DNA of 64,000 bases, taken from contig JAODUO010000154.1 of assembly GCA_025642075.2 (NCBI GenBank), positions 189,001 through 253,000 on the forward strand. Reading direction: 5' to 3'. Position numbers and translations under genes: made by a program. This document shows positions 23,074-46,921 of this stretch, in pieces (the stretch's first letter is position 1; each line of letters starts with the position of its first letter). Origin of the DNA: Ridgeia piscesae. Taxonomy: Eukaryota > Annelida > Polychaeta > Sabellida > Siboglinidae. Below the pieces are notes generated by a model, which saw only the letters and a list, made by a program, of their open reading frames with translations, had not been told where the DNA came from and did no database searches.

Positions 23074-26000
23074 TCATCGTGCATTATGCCTGGGTCAGAG
23101 ATGTCTGGGCCTCGTCTAAGTTTGACACATTTGTGATCATATCACTACCATACATACTTGCTGCCCGCAAGTCGGACACAGTAATCAACAGTTTTTTACA
23201 AACATCAAAAGAAATTTATGCACTAAAAATGTAATGCTCTATTTCTGCAACATTTATTCAGTTTGAGCAAAAACAAGTGGTCAAAAGATGTTTTAGTGAA
23301 ATACTTACAAGTAATAACTATGAGATGAAATTGTCTGAAAAACATTTCCATGACTTAAGTCGGAATGGCAAGTCATAGGTGTCCTCATTTCACGTGTTTA
23401 GACAAAATGTAATAAAAATTTCTTTATGTAGTCAATAATAATAATATCAATTGACATGCTCCAGTGGTGATCCCTATAGTGACACCATTGGGGTCTCACA
23501 GTCTTCCATTTTAGTGAATATTTCATCACATGAACAAAACACCAGACGACACACAAGCAGATGATGAAATAATGCCTGATAGTTAACTAGGTAAGCAAAA
23601 TCCATTTTACATGGATATACCGGTACATATCATTAGCAGTGATAACTAGTGATATGTGTAGGTGCTGACTTGTGAGCGTGTCCGACTGGCGGGTGGGTAC
23701 CTGATAGTTATTGTGTATGTACAATGTGCTACTTTAAGGTACATTTTTGAAGTTCTCATTGTTCGTTGACTTTGCATGACCTGTGATGTAGTGTTTAGCT
23801 GTGAGTGAACCAAAGGTTCTGGTAGTCTGGTTGTCTACATCCGTCACTGCCAATGTGTCTTAACCACAAACAACTAGAGACGTTTAAGCAACTGTCGTAC
23901 ATTTTTAACATGTTGTTAGCTAAATATTTTAAAGAGTCATCGTATTCTAAAGCTACTGCTCAGATGTTTGACCAATTGAAAATGTCACGAACGACATGTG
24001 ACCTTGCAGTTGTACTGTGGTCATTACTGTGGTCATTACTGTGGTCCGGGTGCGGTGTGGCTGCATATGGGGGTGTTGGCTCCACTGCATGGCTTAGTAC
24101 TTTCTTTGTGGACAAAACTTCTGTCTTACATGATCTATTGCTGAGTGACAAACCACCATTGGTCAGCTGTACTCTCATTTGTCTTGTTCACCATTTATGG
24201 GCATGTGTGAAAATCGTCCCATTTTCTACTTCAGGCAAGTCTGTGATGTAACTGGATCGACCTTGCGGGAAGCACAGTGTTTCAGTATTACAGGAGGATG
24301 TCACATGTGGCACCACCTGGTGAATCATGTGTAAACTACACCAACAGCATTCCTATAGGGTGCACTTATTTAATTAAGGTGGATTTCAACTAATAGGCAG
24401 ATGTTGAGACTTGGTCAAACTGTTTCATCTGATGGTCCTTGTACCAGGGCTACGTAACACTAGGGGGACTGAACTGGCGTGTCAAGTGTGTCCTCTTTAT
24501 GCGGGTGTTCATTGCATCAGAGGTCTTTCTAGTGAGAAGCCTCAATATGATGGTTATGTATCCTATAAATGTACATATTTCCACCAGCTGGTGATTATGT
24601 TACATTCCACAGTGATTTAACTTTACCGTAAAGCCATGCGTTAATTACAACATGGCTGAATACTTTTCGGAAATGTTTGTTTTATGTATTAGTGTCATCA
24701 ATAGCTGTGGAATGATTGTAAGTCATTCTGTTCAAAGTATCACACCCGTTTTAGAGGTCTCATATACTTTGGTAACAGGTGATAGTAGTAAATGTCGAGA
24801 ATTATTACATAAATTATAGATGCACATATGATGGTTATTGTCAGAGTAAATGCACATTACCCTGCTTTGAGTTAGTGTCATGGTTAGAGTCACTGTTACC
24901 ATGTCCTGACACCTATTTGAAAATGTGTCATTTTAAGTTTTTCACATGACATTCAGGTACAGATTTCCACTGAAAAATTTATGCTAAACTGAAAATGTAA
25001 ATTTGGCCAAAGTTAGAGCTGGGTGAAAATCAGAGCATGTGCAGAAAGTGTTCATTCAGTACTTCAGGGATGTGTGGAAATATTATCACACACGAGAGAA
25101 AATGCTATATTGACCTTTTTTCTTAATTGTGTCTACATTTATTTTTACAGAAAATACTGCTACATTTTCTAGTATTAGTACATAAATTCTGTACTAACAA
25201 AAACTCTCTCATATCTAATGTGTCCTTCGACCCATTGCAGCATTAACAGACACACTGTATTTTTATGAGCACACAAGTTAAAAGGGTAACAGTTTACATA
25301 TGTTCCTAAGTAATTTGGGAATGCTGAAAATTCAGTTCAAAGTTATGTGTATGAATATTCCTTTTATATTCACAGGCTACAAAAGTCTTTATGACATAAA
25401 ATATTGTGTTGTTGTATTGTTTTTATTGTAAAAAGGTTTGAGAGTTGTTGATCTGTTTGAATTTATTAACATCGGTTACAAGGTTAGGTTGGTTAATATT
25501 TTAATTGTATATGCCTATTTTATTGTAAAAAATGTTTGCGATATTCTTTTGCTTTATATTAATCTGTTAACATTTTCCTATGGTGCTTCGTACTGCTTAC
25601 GCAATTCAACTTGTGCATTTAGTAGATAATGATACGCAATTTAGTAATGTGAATTAGTTATATTCTCTGAAAAGACTCAAGTTTATCCACCTACCCGTAG
25701 CTATGACAAGTTTTGCATTTAGATGGCTGCATCATTTTTTCATGCAGCTGATCACAGAAAGAAGAACATCTTTTGCTCATTAGGCTGGGTGTGTATTTTG
25801 TATGCATGTTTTCATGCAAACGTGTACAAAGAATCTACAGATGTATACATGCATGTACAATGAGGTGTACATGTGTGTACAGTTAGATGAAAGTATGAGG
25901 CAGATATGTCACCCTATTCCAACTAACAGAGCAGTATTAACAAATAACATTAATTATTCTTGTCGTTAGAACTGACTATGGGACATATTTTAATTAGAGA

Positions 26001-26637
26001 ATTAATTATTCTGTATATTTGAAAGTGGTTATCAGTTAATTTGTTATTCAGTTTAATCGTACAAGGGCTGTATGTTGTCAGTGGTGTGAATCAAAATGTT
26101 GTTTGTTTGTGAGGTAAACTATTTAGGTGCCATTCCTTGAAGGAACCTAGCAGTGACGTGCAGGGCGGTGTCAGCGTTATTTTTAAGTGGTCTGGGTGCT
26201 GTAAACAGTGCTATTATTGTGATGTCAAAACAGCAGCAACTTAATGTGATTATAATGTCAAAACACAAATCCGTTGTGTCTGAATGGTTATGCTGCAGTG
26301 ATGTGTACAAAACGTGTTCGATGTATTAAAATTATATATTTTTCCTGTCATTTCTTTGTCTTTCAACAACAACGTTGTTGCTTACTTTTAAATTAGGCAG
26401 ATCTTCACCATTAAGAACACAAGTTACTGGGCTAAAGAGGTCACGGTAACAAGGTGACTGTATAGTAGGAGTATTGCCTATTCTTAACTTTTGCAGAATT
26501 TATTTGGGATTGTCCGTAATTACCAGGTGGCTGTTCTGCAGAGGTAATAATAAGCAAAGTTCAAATGTATTTCATCTTTGTATACATTAAATGTAATAAT
26601 CAGTTGTTACTTCTAGAAATGTACTGAGGAGGGATGT
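23074..26637. other. STIMATE 3' flank, no gene seen
   Basis: Presumably the 3'UTR at its left, then AT-rich intergenic DNA. Three TGTGGTCATTAC units at 24015-24045 are the only repeat noticed. Open frames here (for example 23853-24251) lack recognisable domains. Confidence 0.5.
23411..23416 (+). terminator. Candidate STIMATE polyadenylation signal AATAAA
   Basis: The first canonical AATAAA on the sense strand after the STIMATE stop, about 340 nt downstream, in an AT-rich context. The motif is common by chance, so this is only a candidate. Confidence 0.3.
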
Positions 26638-27945
26638 AGAGTACGACCTTCAGTAGGCCCAGAAGAGGGATGTGAAGTATGACCTCTAGAAGGCCACATA
26701 GGGGTGTGTGAAGTATGACCTCTAGAAGGCCACATAGGAGGGATGTGAAGTATGACCTCTAGAAGGCCACATAGGGGGGTGTGAAGTATGACCTCTAGAA
26801 GGCCACATAGGAGGGATGTGAAGTATGACCTCTAGAAAGCCACAAAAGAGAGATGTGAAGTATGACCTCTAGAAGGCCACATAGGGGGGGTGAAGTATGA
26901 CCTCTAGAAGGCCACATAGGAGGGATGTGAAGTATGACCTCTAGAAGGCCACATAGGGGGATGTGAAGTATGACCTCTAGAAGGCCACATAGGGGGATGT
27001 GAAGTATGACCTCTAGAAGGCCACATAGGGGGATGTGAAGTATGACCTCTAGAAGGCCACATAGGAGGGATGTGAAGTATGACCTCTAGAAGGCCACATA
27101 GGAGGGATGTGAAGTATGACCTCTAGAAGGCCACATAGGAGGGATGTGAAGTATGACCTCTAGAAGGCCACATAGGAGGGATGTGAAGTATGACCTCTAG
27201 AAGGCCACATAGGAGGGATGTGAAGTATGACCTCTAGAAGGCCACATAGGAGGGATGTGAAGTATGACCTCTAGAAGGCCACATAGGGGGATGTGAAGTA
27301 TGACCTCTAGAAGGCCACATAGGGGGATGTGAAGTATGACCTCTAGAAGGCCACATAGGAGGGATGTGAAGTATGACCTCTAGAAGGCCACATAGGGGGA
27401 TGTGAAGTATGACCTCTAGAAAGCCACAAAAGAGAGATGTGAAGTATGACCTCTAGAAGGCCACATAGGGGGATGTGAAGTATGACCTCTAGAAAGCCAC
27501 AAAAGAGAGATGTGAAGTATGACCTCTAGAAGGCCACATAGGGAGATGTGAAGAATGACCTCTAGAAAGCCACAAATTAAAGAGAGATGTGAAGTATGAC
27601 CTCTAGAAGGCCACATAAGGGGATGTGAAGAATGACCTCTAGAAAGCCACAAAAGAGAGATGTGAAGTATGACCTCTAGAAGGCCACATAGGGGGATGTG
27701 AAGAATGACCTCTAGAAAGCCACAAAAGAGAGATGTGAAGTATAACCTCTAGAAGGCCACATAGGAAGAATGTGAAGTATGACCTCTAGAAAGCCCCAAA
27801 AAGAGAGATGTGAAGTATGACCTCTAGAAGGCCACATAGGAAGGATGTGAAGTATGACATCTAGAAAGCCACAAAAGAGAGATGTGAAGTATGACCTCTA
27901 GAAGTCCACATAGAGGGATGTGAAGTATGACCTTTAAAACGCCAC
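26638..27945. repeat. 35-37 bp minisatellite upstream of HDHD5
   Basis: About 36 units around ATGTGAAGTATGACCTCTAG. The left two-thirds are mainly one type (AAGGCCACATAGG). From about 27370 this type alternates with a second (AAAGCCACAAAAGAGAG), forming a dimeric unit of about 72 bp. It ends about 930 bp before the HDHD5 start codon. Confidence 0.93.
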
Positions 27946-28799
27946 TCAATGAATACCAGCTTGACACGAATGTGACGAACGGCGATACAAACAGCTAGGA
28001 GACGTACAGCCAACGATAACAGAGACGAGCGCAGAGATGCGAGAGAATACATGTCTATAAACCATGATGTGTTCCGCCGTCTGTCTCCATCTGCTGCCAA
28101 AATTCGTTTCGATACCACCCTAAACTACACAATCCAGAAGCTATGTAACATATACAATGCTTTTACGAACATATTTGATATTCTCCAGGATGAGTACGTT
28201 ATTGAAAACTGTTATTGTCATCTCACGATGACAATAAAACTTTACAATAAGGCATAGAACACCCAGGGACACAACAGTCAACACCAAGTCCAACACACGT
28301 GAACATAGGACAAGGTCAAGGGGGAGGCTAAAATTCGTCTACTCATCGTGACACCACAAGTTTCCAGTCCTGTCCACATAATATGACATATTTACAGAAA
28401 GAAAATGCAATGCAAGATGGAATGACATGTCAGGCAGACACACTTACGTTGAACATCGCAGTAGACGCAGAAGGAGCTGCAATCATGCATTATATTGGTC
28501 TACAACTAGGCCCCTACATGATTTTAGGCACGGATTTTTATGCCCAAGAATTCGTCACAAATTCGATTCAAAAATTAAACTTAGGACCAATACAAATACA
28601 ACTTATTGATTTTATTAGTGGTAATAATGCGTTTTTTCGTAGCTTTATTACTTACATATTATCTTAATTTACTTAAAATACTGGCGCTTGAACGCGCGTC
28701 GCGAGCTTGGAATCAGCTGATCGAAAAAAATGACGTCCGTAAATCAGCTGACGAATACAATGCCACTAGATGACGCCAGCAGCGAATAACGTAAATCAT
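27946..28799. other. HDHD5 5' flank
   Basis: Unique sequence between the minisatellite and the promoter. The frame 28383-28667 has no recognisable domain. AATCAGCTGATC and AATCAGCTGACG (about 28711 and 28742) form a repeated E-box-like pair near the promoter. Confidence 0.4.
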
Positions 28800-28874
28800 G
28801 GGTTTCTATTGGTCAGTTGCGTACACACCTCTTTCTCTGACGTCAGAGTCCTTGACCAAAATAGATCAATTGCG
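28800..28874 (+). promoter_or_regulatory. HDHD5 proximal promoter: inverted CCAAT box and CRE palindrome
   Basis: Just upstream of the HDHD5 start are ATTGG (inverted CCAAT, 28809-28813) and the perfect 14-bp palindrome CTCTGACGTCAGAG (28835-28848), whose centre TGACGTCA is a full CREB/ATF site. The block from about 28680 is richer in CpG than its surroundings. This arrangement is typical of housekeeping promoters. The palindrome may lie in the 5'UTR, since the transcription start is unknown. Confidence 0.45.
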
Positions 28875-39863
<10,989 letters not shown>

Positions 39864-42154
39864 TGTCTGCCGTTTAGATATGACATGATGTTGTCTTTAC
39901 AATTGTTTTGTATTGTAGTCATCGTCATGAGGTAACTTCTTCGCACAGTGACTTTGCTGCTTGTAGTGGGTGTGAGTGTGTGTTGTCTTACTCGTTGGAA
40001 TACATGAAATAATTTTAGTCATAGATAAATATATTTTATGTATGTATTATAGTAACATCGATTGTAATATAATCACAATATGAGGATGTGTGACGTTATA
40101 TTTTATTGTAACATGGCGAAAAACACTGTTTTATAGGCACAGATAAGTGAACTATAATATTCATGTTTTTACTGCAGGATTGAGCAAGTACTTAAGCATA
40201 GATTTACCACTCTTTGACAATCAACATAGACGGGCAGACAGAAAGACAGATAAAAGTATTGACAAACACAAACATTTATTCACATTGTCAATAGGTAAAC
40301 ACAAATGCAATGTCATTTACAAAGTGTCAATGACTTCTGTTTAGAATTATTAGTCGTTGTGATAAGGGGCCATGCTATCTTCTCGTGACATGTTCACCTG
40401 AAAAAAATGAACTGAAAAACAAACGCAGATGTCATCACAAGTAGTCGACAGAACTGTGGCATGCAGTGTACGGTGTTACATCTTTAAACATGTTTTAGGC
40501 AATTTTCAGCTTGATTTTGTTGGTTGTTGAGATGTCAAGGTCGTGGCATGACCTTGACCTTTGATCCTCGGCCAGGGTCCAACTGTGATGTGAGGGTAGG
40601 GGTACAAAGCGTTTAATGTTTGACATGAAGTTGATTGTTACTCGGGGTGATTTTTGAACTTGCTCAAATTGTTTGTGGTGAAGACATCTGATAGTTGGAG
40701 GTTTGCGTGAGTGTGTGTGTGCGTCGTCTCATTTATATATACATGAAATACATAGTTAGTATAATTGTGTAACTGGATTATCTGACAATTGATGTAGATG
40801 GTAGCATATTGGGTGGAATTGTAGATTATGTCTGTCAATCAGCCAAATAACACTTTTTTGCTTAGAGAATGTGACCATTACGTGCGTGTGAGAGTTTATG
40901 TAGATGCATATACATACGACACTTCAGCTAGAGGACGGTTGATCTGAAACTGTGTTTTAAATCAATTTACATTGTTCTTGTATTCGACTGAGTTATATGT
41001 TTAATACCATTTGTGCATATCAATGTTTGTGTCTTGATAGTATTGATAGTATAGGTTTTATGTTTAAGTATCCATGTTTCTATATGTTCGAGTGTCAGCT
41101 CAGCTTTTGAACCATTTCGTTGCAATTGCGTGACGCAGTTTGGTACATCTGCTTTTTGGTGGACGTCTGCAGATTAGCCAGTTTCTGTTACCGTGTCGTC
41201 TGCAGTATGTCAACTGGCTAATGTTTCATCGCACAATGACAAATAATATTTTTACCACATATTAACATATTTTGTTGTGCTGCCTTAGTTCTGCTTAAAA
41301 ACTATGTGAAAGGAATGTTTTCATTCCTTTGAAACCTCTTGCAGGCAGTAGGCTACAGTGCCAAATATGACGGCTGCTTATTGCAACTCCGTGTTACTGA
41401 ACCACATCAAACCTGACGAGCCGCGCTGAAATGTCGACACAGCGTTTGATCGAAGATAAGTAATAGAAGTTGTATTCACTCTTTCTGGGCAATAACAACA
41501 TCAATATGCCATTAAGAATATTTATTTTTGGCATATACAAAGCGTAATGGTGGAGGTTGTGATACAATTACGCGCCGACGTCTTCGATGCGGGGTGACGT
41601 CATCGTACACGTGAAGTAGGTTGTAATGTCCCTCGTTTCGCTTGATTGGTGTTCGGATCCATCTGGCGTCATTTATGTATCCCGTTCTTCGGTTGGTTTC
41701 GTTGCCAACTATTTTCACTCCCTCCGAGTCTACGCTTTCTGCTGTCGCGTGAGGAATTTGTTAGTTTCCCGCTCCACGTATATCTAATTGTGTTTCGTCA
41801 TATGTTCTGTGTTCATCGAGTCGTCTCTTGAACAGTCTTCTTGTCACCCCCACATACACGCGCGCGATACACACCGATACGGACACGTACACAAGGACAC
41901 AGACACGCATTCACACACCGAGACAGTGCAGCCAATTCGAGTAGTGGAAGTAGAGGGGACAGTCCTTATCGGGGACTGACGAATCCCAGACCACACATCT
42001 CCTTCAAATGTGTGCCTTAAATTGTTGGATTGGTAACAAGGACATCCTGGGGCAATATGGCATCCATCCTTCCCGTCCATTCGTCCTTACAGGTAGCATC
42101 ACAACAACCGTTTGCTTCCTGCGTTCTTCCGGGACCTGCACTGAGGGACCTAGC
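39864..42154. other. HDHD5 3' flank and intergenic
   Basis: 3'UTR of unknown length, then unique sequence. 41340-41840 is CpG-richer, but no exon was recognised. Confidence 0.45.
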
Positions 42155-42475
42155 TATGTTAATTCGCCCTGACTATTCCAGAGCTGCTCTGGCAATAAGC
42201 GCGAAAAAAATTCTTATTGCCAGAGCAGAAATTGATTGATGGTAATGTGCATGCGCGTCCGGTTGGCGATATGTTTAGCGAACACATGTCAACATAGTAA
42301 TTGTTTCAGATACACATGACGCCCTGGTATCTTCTTTTGACTGATTTAGGCGATCGTGGCGCGGAAACTGCGGTAAGATCGAACCGCAGAGCTGCTCTGG
42401 CAATAAGGGCGGAAATAATTCTTATTGCCAGAGCAGAAAACGACGCGCCCCTAGCGGATGTTCAGAGCAAATTTC
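42155..42475. mobile_element. Second copy of the hairpin-bearing repeat
   Basis: Shares the same modules in the same order as 53752-54393: two hairpins with the 14-bp stem (42186-42226, 42394-42434), the GATACACATGACGCCCTGG block and the GGCGATCGTGGCG block. It has one unit rather than about two. No microsatellite is attached. Confidence 0.6.
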
Positions 42476-43399
42476 TTGACGCATATACAGTAGTCCCCTT
42501 CTTATACGGCCCCTACGCCATCGGCCACCAGGACTATACCGCCACATTTTCATTGTAATAGCATTTTCTAATACAAACTACGTCTCACCAGCGGCCATAT
42601 ATATCTATATAACACACATGGTTATGTCAGCATTCGGCGTGTTTGTAAACACGATCCGGTTGAATGAGTGTGAATAGATGCGGCCGGCCGAAACAAGAGA
42701 CAAGTTGCTGCGCTGATCGAGGCGACATCGGTCGCTGGCGCTCCAGTACATGTTGCGTAATTTTGTACCGGACGACGATCGTGGGGCGTGGCAGAGACTG
42801 GCTGGCTAGCCGGAGCAAGTTAAACTCGAAAGAAGCGCATTTAACATGTTCTAAGCTGATACAGTTATAAGCAATAGTTATTATTTGAAAGAAAAGATGA
42901 TCTTACTAATAACATTGAAAGTCTTCGAAAAGGCATCGATTGACGGCTTGTCTCTCCGACTAGATTACCCGGTCGTGAACCAGTACCATGACATTTAAGG
43001 TGGGTAAAGGCGGAGCAGAACTACATACTCTTTAAGGTGTATACCCAGCCAATACACTGCTAAGAAGGTCTACTTGGCTCTATGCTCTTTAATGAATTGC
43101 AGAACTTGTTTGACAAATATAGATTATATTTTAGTTCTAATATCTACAATGTTAAGACCTCCGTCAGCAAATGTTTAATAGTGATTCCCTTTTCAAAGCT
43201 TTGGGTTTACTGTTCCAAAGAAATGGATATGCCATTGTTTTCAATGTTTCCACCTTGTTTGGTAGTGAGGTAAGACTCCCTGTGTACCAAACGGAGCCGC
43301 ACAGCACAGATTGGAGGGTGATACTTTATAAATTGACAAATTTTTCTGAGGAATGGATACTGCGCTATATAAGAAGTTACCTTTACCTTTTTTAACTGA
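42476..43399. other. Intergenic, no feature recognised
   Basis: Moderately GC-rich unique sequence with no domain-bearing frame and no repeat that I could pair elsewhere in the window. Confidence 0.4.
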
Positions 43400-44290
43400 A
43401 CACCCATTCTTTTTTGAGATTGGCGAACTGTCAACCCCACATATCGCTCCACCCAGGTAGGCCAAATTGTCTCTTTGCTTAAGCTTCTTCCCATCCCTGT
43501 GTATTTACAGCTCTTTCCTTCTAAATCCTACCCACATTACCTCCGTCTTCACCAAGCGTACTCTCAATCCATGTCTGCTGAAAATATCTTTCCACTCTAT
43601 CAACTGTTCTTGGATATTTGCTTCCCCATCTTCTACCACTGCCAGAACACCTTTTTGGAGTATGACTTTTATACAAATGTTTCTTCTTATCAGTTCCACC
43701 ACAGCGATAAATAACAATGGGGTCAAGGCGCTCCCCTGTGTCAGTCCAACATTTACTTTGGACTCTCCTTACACCCGCGGTCCACATAGCTCCCTGCTCT
43801 TCGTGTCCCCTCCACCAATCTGGAACCCCCCCTGGAACCCCCATCCACATCAGTGTTCCCATTGTCATTTCTCTTGAGATTGTAGCATAAGCCTTCTCCA
43901 GGTCTATGAATCTAATTGCCATATCCTCCTGTCCATCCAGTTTATTCTCAACTAGCTACCTCAGGGCAAACATCCCATCGGTTGTTCCTCTTCCTTGACT
44001 AAACTCCAGCTGTTCTTCACCGATTCCCCTTACACTACAGTGCTTATTCTGCCATCCACGATTTTTCTAGAAACTTCAACATATGGCTTAGCAACGTAGT
44101 ACCTCTATTTTTTCTCCCTTTCTTTTCTATATTCGGACTATCAGCCCCATTTTTCATTCCTCTGTGAACTTCCCCTCTCTCTTGCAGGTGTTCAGCAATT
44201 AATTTGTCGATCATATTCCAACTCGCTCAGCCACCGCCATCATCTCTACTCGCACTTCATCAATGCCTGTTTATCTTTCCGACTAGGCCT
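43400..44290 (-). mobile_element. LINE reverse transcriptase relic with lost catalytic box
   Basis: On the - strand the frames give IRFIDLEKAYATISREM (RT motif A region), LMWMGVPGG, then LLFIAVVELIRRN, VLAVVEDGEANIQEQLIEWK and HGLRVRLVKTEVMWVG. This is a common animal LINE family. Where YADD should precede LAVV the sequence reads LQKGV, so the two catalytic aspartates are missing. Multiple frameshifts confirm a dead copy. Confidence 0.75.
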
Positions 44291-44468
44291 ACAAGATAAA
44301 CAGTAAGAATGGCCCAGGCTGTGACAAGTTTCATAAAGCTTACATTACCTCCCACCACTGAAAACCCTTTACTGCGAAGCGTGTCCCTTGGGAAGATGTA
44401 TATATATTTTTTCAACCACAACAATTATGAATTACACATCACAATGTTGGAGGAAATGGGTATGTTTC

Positions 44469-44472
44469 AACA

Positions 44473-44516
<44 letters not shown>

Positions 44517-44530
44517 CACACACTCACACA
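44469..44530. repeat. (CACG)n/(CA)n microsatellite
   Basis: A CACGCACG block passing into CACACA. Confidence 0.9.
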
Positions 44531-45568
44531 CAACAGAATACCGTTGTAATTATTATTTAAACCCTTCCTTGTGGATTTTAGCAAACAGATGAAAGAAAGG
44601 CATAATAATAAATGATGGCGTTGCAATCCCTTATCGTTCTGATGCGCAATGAGAGTGAACAAGTTGGTTGTTTGTCTCTCTTTGTCTGTCTCCCTGCTGA
44701 TTTCACCTCCCCCATCCCTTCCTTTAAACATACTAAGTATTTTATATCTCCCTTCCTCCCTGCCTGGCCGCCCCTCTCCCTCGCTTTCTTTATCCTCTAC
44801 CATTTCCCTTATTACTGTCTCTCTACACCCGTCTTCCTCCATACTTTCATCCACCAATCCTTTTCACCCCGCCAGCCGCAATTCAGTACGGTCATGGGTA
44901 TTTGCACATTCGACAAGAAGAGTGAAACTACTTGTGCAAAGCAACCTGGTTTTATCCGTCGGTAATACCTGTCATGTTTCATTGTCAATTAACACAGACA
45001 ATACAAAGCTTCACTGCCGTGGACATTCTTAGCCTGGTGTGCGGCCTCCGACAATGGTATGTTCTTAGTCCCGCGCAAGAACGCACGCATTGACAACGTA
45101 ACAGTAAGAGTAACTTTATTCGCAACGCAGCATGTACAAGAACAAACATAAGCATAGTAATAAATTGTCAGCATGTTGCACTGCATGGCTGTCACTTGGC
45201 TAAGAGCCGTCTTCCAGTGACACCATCATCATTAAAAAATAGACATCATTACTATAGATATACAATACACGTTTGTAGTATTACAACACAATACAAGAGG
45301 AGAATTATCAAAGTAAAATTACACATATTGTTAGACATCACCAAGACTGTACTAATACAATGAATATATCAAGTATGCAGTTTGTCACTGTTTCTGGTGA
45401 TATCTGAGATTCTTGAACCAATTACAATATAAATTAGTATAAGTATGTTTTTGTAATAAGCATGGATAAGCATGTACAAATCCAAACAAGATTTAGCATG
45501 ACTTGTGCATGTTATAACTATGAAATAAAACACTATGGTATGTAGCAACTTAATTACATTCTTGACAT

Positions 45569-45853
45569 CTAGGGTTTAAACATATTACTAGACTTTTTGT
45601 AAGTGTCTAAGTAGAAAACACGTAACATTTGTTTAAACTTCAACCGGTGATTAACATTTCTTATTTGTTTATCAATTTTGTTCCACATTCTTGTAAAATT
45701 ATGTTTAGGTAGCTTCAAAGAAAAGTTAGTTCTGGGTTTCTCATGAACAAGAAGCTTGAATTGTCTGGTTATTCTTTTATCTGTATCAAAACTTTTTTTC
45801 ATTAAAAAATTGCTGAACGATTTAGGTAATAAATCATGTTCTAAATCATACAT
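45569..45853 (-). pseudogene. LINE ORF2 C-terminal fragment
   Basis: Continues the same polypeptide after the duplication: YDLEHDLLPKSFSNFL, KPRTNFSLKLPKHNF and MWNKIDKQIRN, ending in a stop after KSSNMFKP. Such positively charged tails end ORF2 in this LINE group. Confidence 0.7.
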
Positions 45854-45957
45854 AAATAACGAAGCCTGCAGTTTAAATACAACTATGATTTTCAGTATTT
45901 TTGCAGACTTATATAAGGGGTCCGTATGACTCCTAAATCCTTTTTTATTGATTATTC

Positions 45958-46545
45958 TTAATGCATGTTTTTGTAAAATTTAAATCCTTTTTTATTGATT
46001 ATTCTTAATGCACGTTTTTGTAAAATGTCTAGTTTCTTTGTGTTTCCGTTACCCCGAGCTTGTATACCACATGTTATATGACTGTGAATTAGAGTATAAT
46101 ATAATGATTTTAGTGATTTATTATGTGGTAAGATATGTTTCACCCTATTTATTGCAAAAATGGCTCGAGATATTTTCGAGCTGATTATATTAATGTGTTC
46201 TTTCCATGTTAAGTGTTTATCTATATATATTCCTAGGAATTTTACGGATTCATCTTTATTATACTTGCCAATCTGGTTAGTAACTTCATTGTTTATTTTA
46301 ACACTGCCTTTTACTTCATAGTTACTATTTTTAGGACTAAAGATATAATATTGTGTCTTCTTAACATTCAAACACAGTTTGTTTGCACACAGCCAATTGT
46401 ATATATTTTTTAATTCGTGGTTTAGTGTTAGGGTTAAATTATCAATATCACAATCTGAATGATAAATTGTTGTATCATCAGCAAAAGATAATAAGTTAAG
46501 AGAGGTCGAATTTGATATATCATTAATATAGATGAGAAAAAGCAC
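45958..46545 (-). pseudogene. LINE reverse transcriptase, motif C and thumb
   Basis: Begins LFLIYINDI, has the catalytic box SFADDTTIY, then LNVKKTQYYIF, VKFLGIYIDKHLTWKEHI and the C-terminal CGIQARGNGNTKKLD segment. It ends at a frameshift made by a roughly 45-bp tandem duplication (about 45937-46026). Confidence 0.85.
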
Positions 46546-46921
46546 AGGTCCTAATATGGATCCTTGTGGTACTCCATGAGTTAGTTATCACTGGTGATTT
46601 GCACTCATTCATTTCAATGTACTGTTTACGATTAGAGAGGTAACTGGAGAACCATTTATTACTGATGCCTGTAATTCCATAATGACATAATTTATATAGC
46701 AATACATCATGATTAATAGTGTCAAATGCTTTGGATAAATCAAGATATACAGCCATTGTAATATCTTTAGAAAGTTTGTCATTTGCATCTGCTATGTCTT
46801 TGAGTAAATGCAATATTGGGTGTATAGTGGAATGTTTAGAGCGAAATCCATATTGATGTTTATATAGAATATTATATTTCTCCAAATAATTTACTAATCT
46901 ATTACACACGATTTTTTCCAT
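46523..46921 (-). pseudogene. LINE reverse transcriptase, fingers and motif A
   Basis: Carries EKIVCNRLVNYLEKYN, HQYGFRSKHST and the motif A block AVYLDLSKAFDTINHD with its catalytic Asp. Frame is lost near 46570, just before the GVPQGS block. The next fragment resumes in another frame with a small overlap, so a short indel explains the break. Confidence 0.85.

Noticed and set aside
28383..28667. 94-codon frame upstream of HDHD5
   Set aside because: No recognisable domain, no splice context and no repeat of it elsewhere; likely a chance frame.
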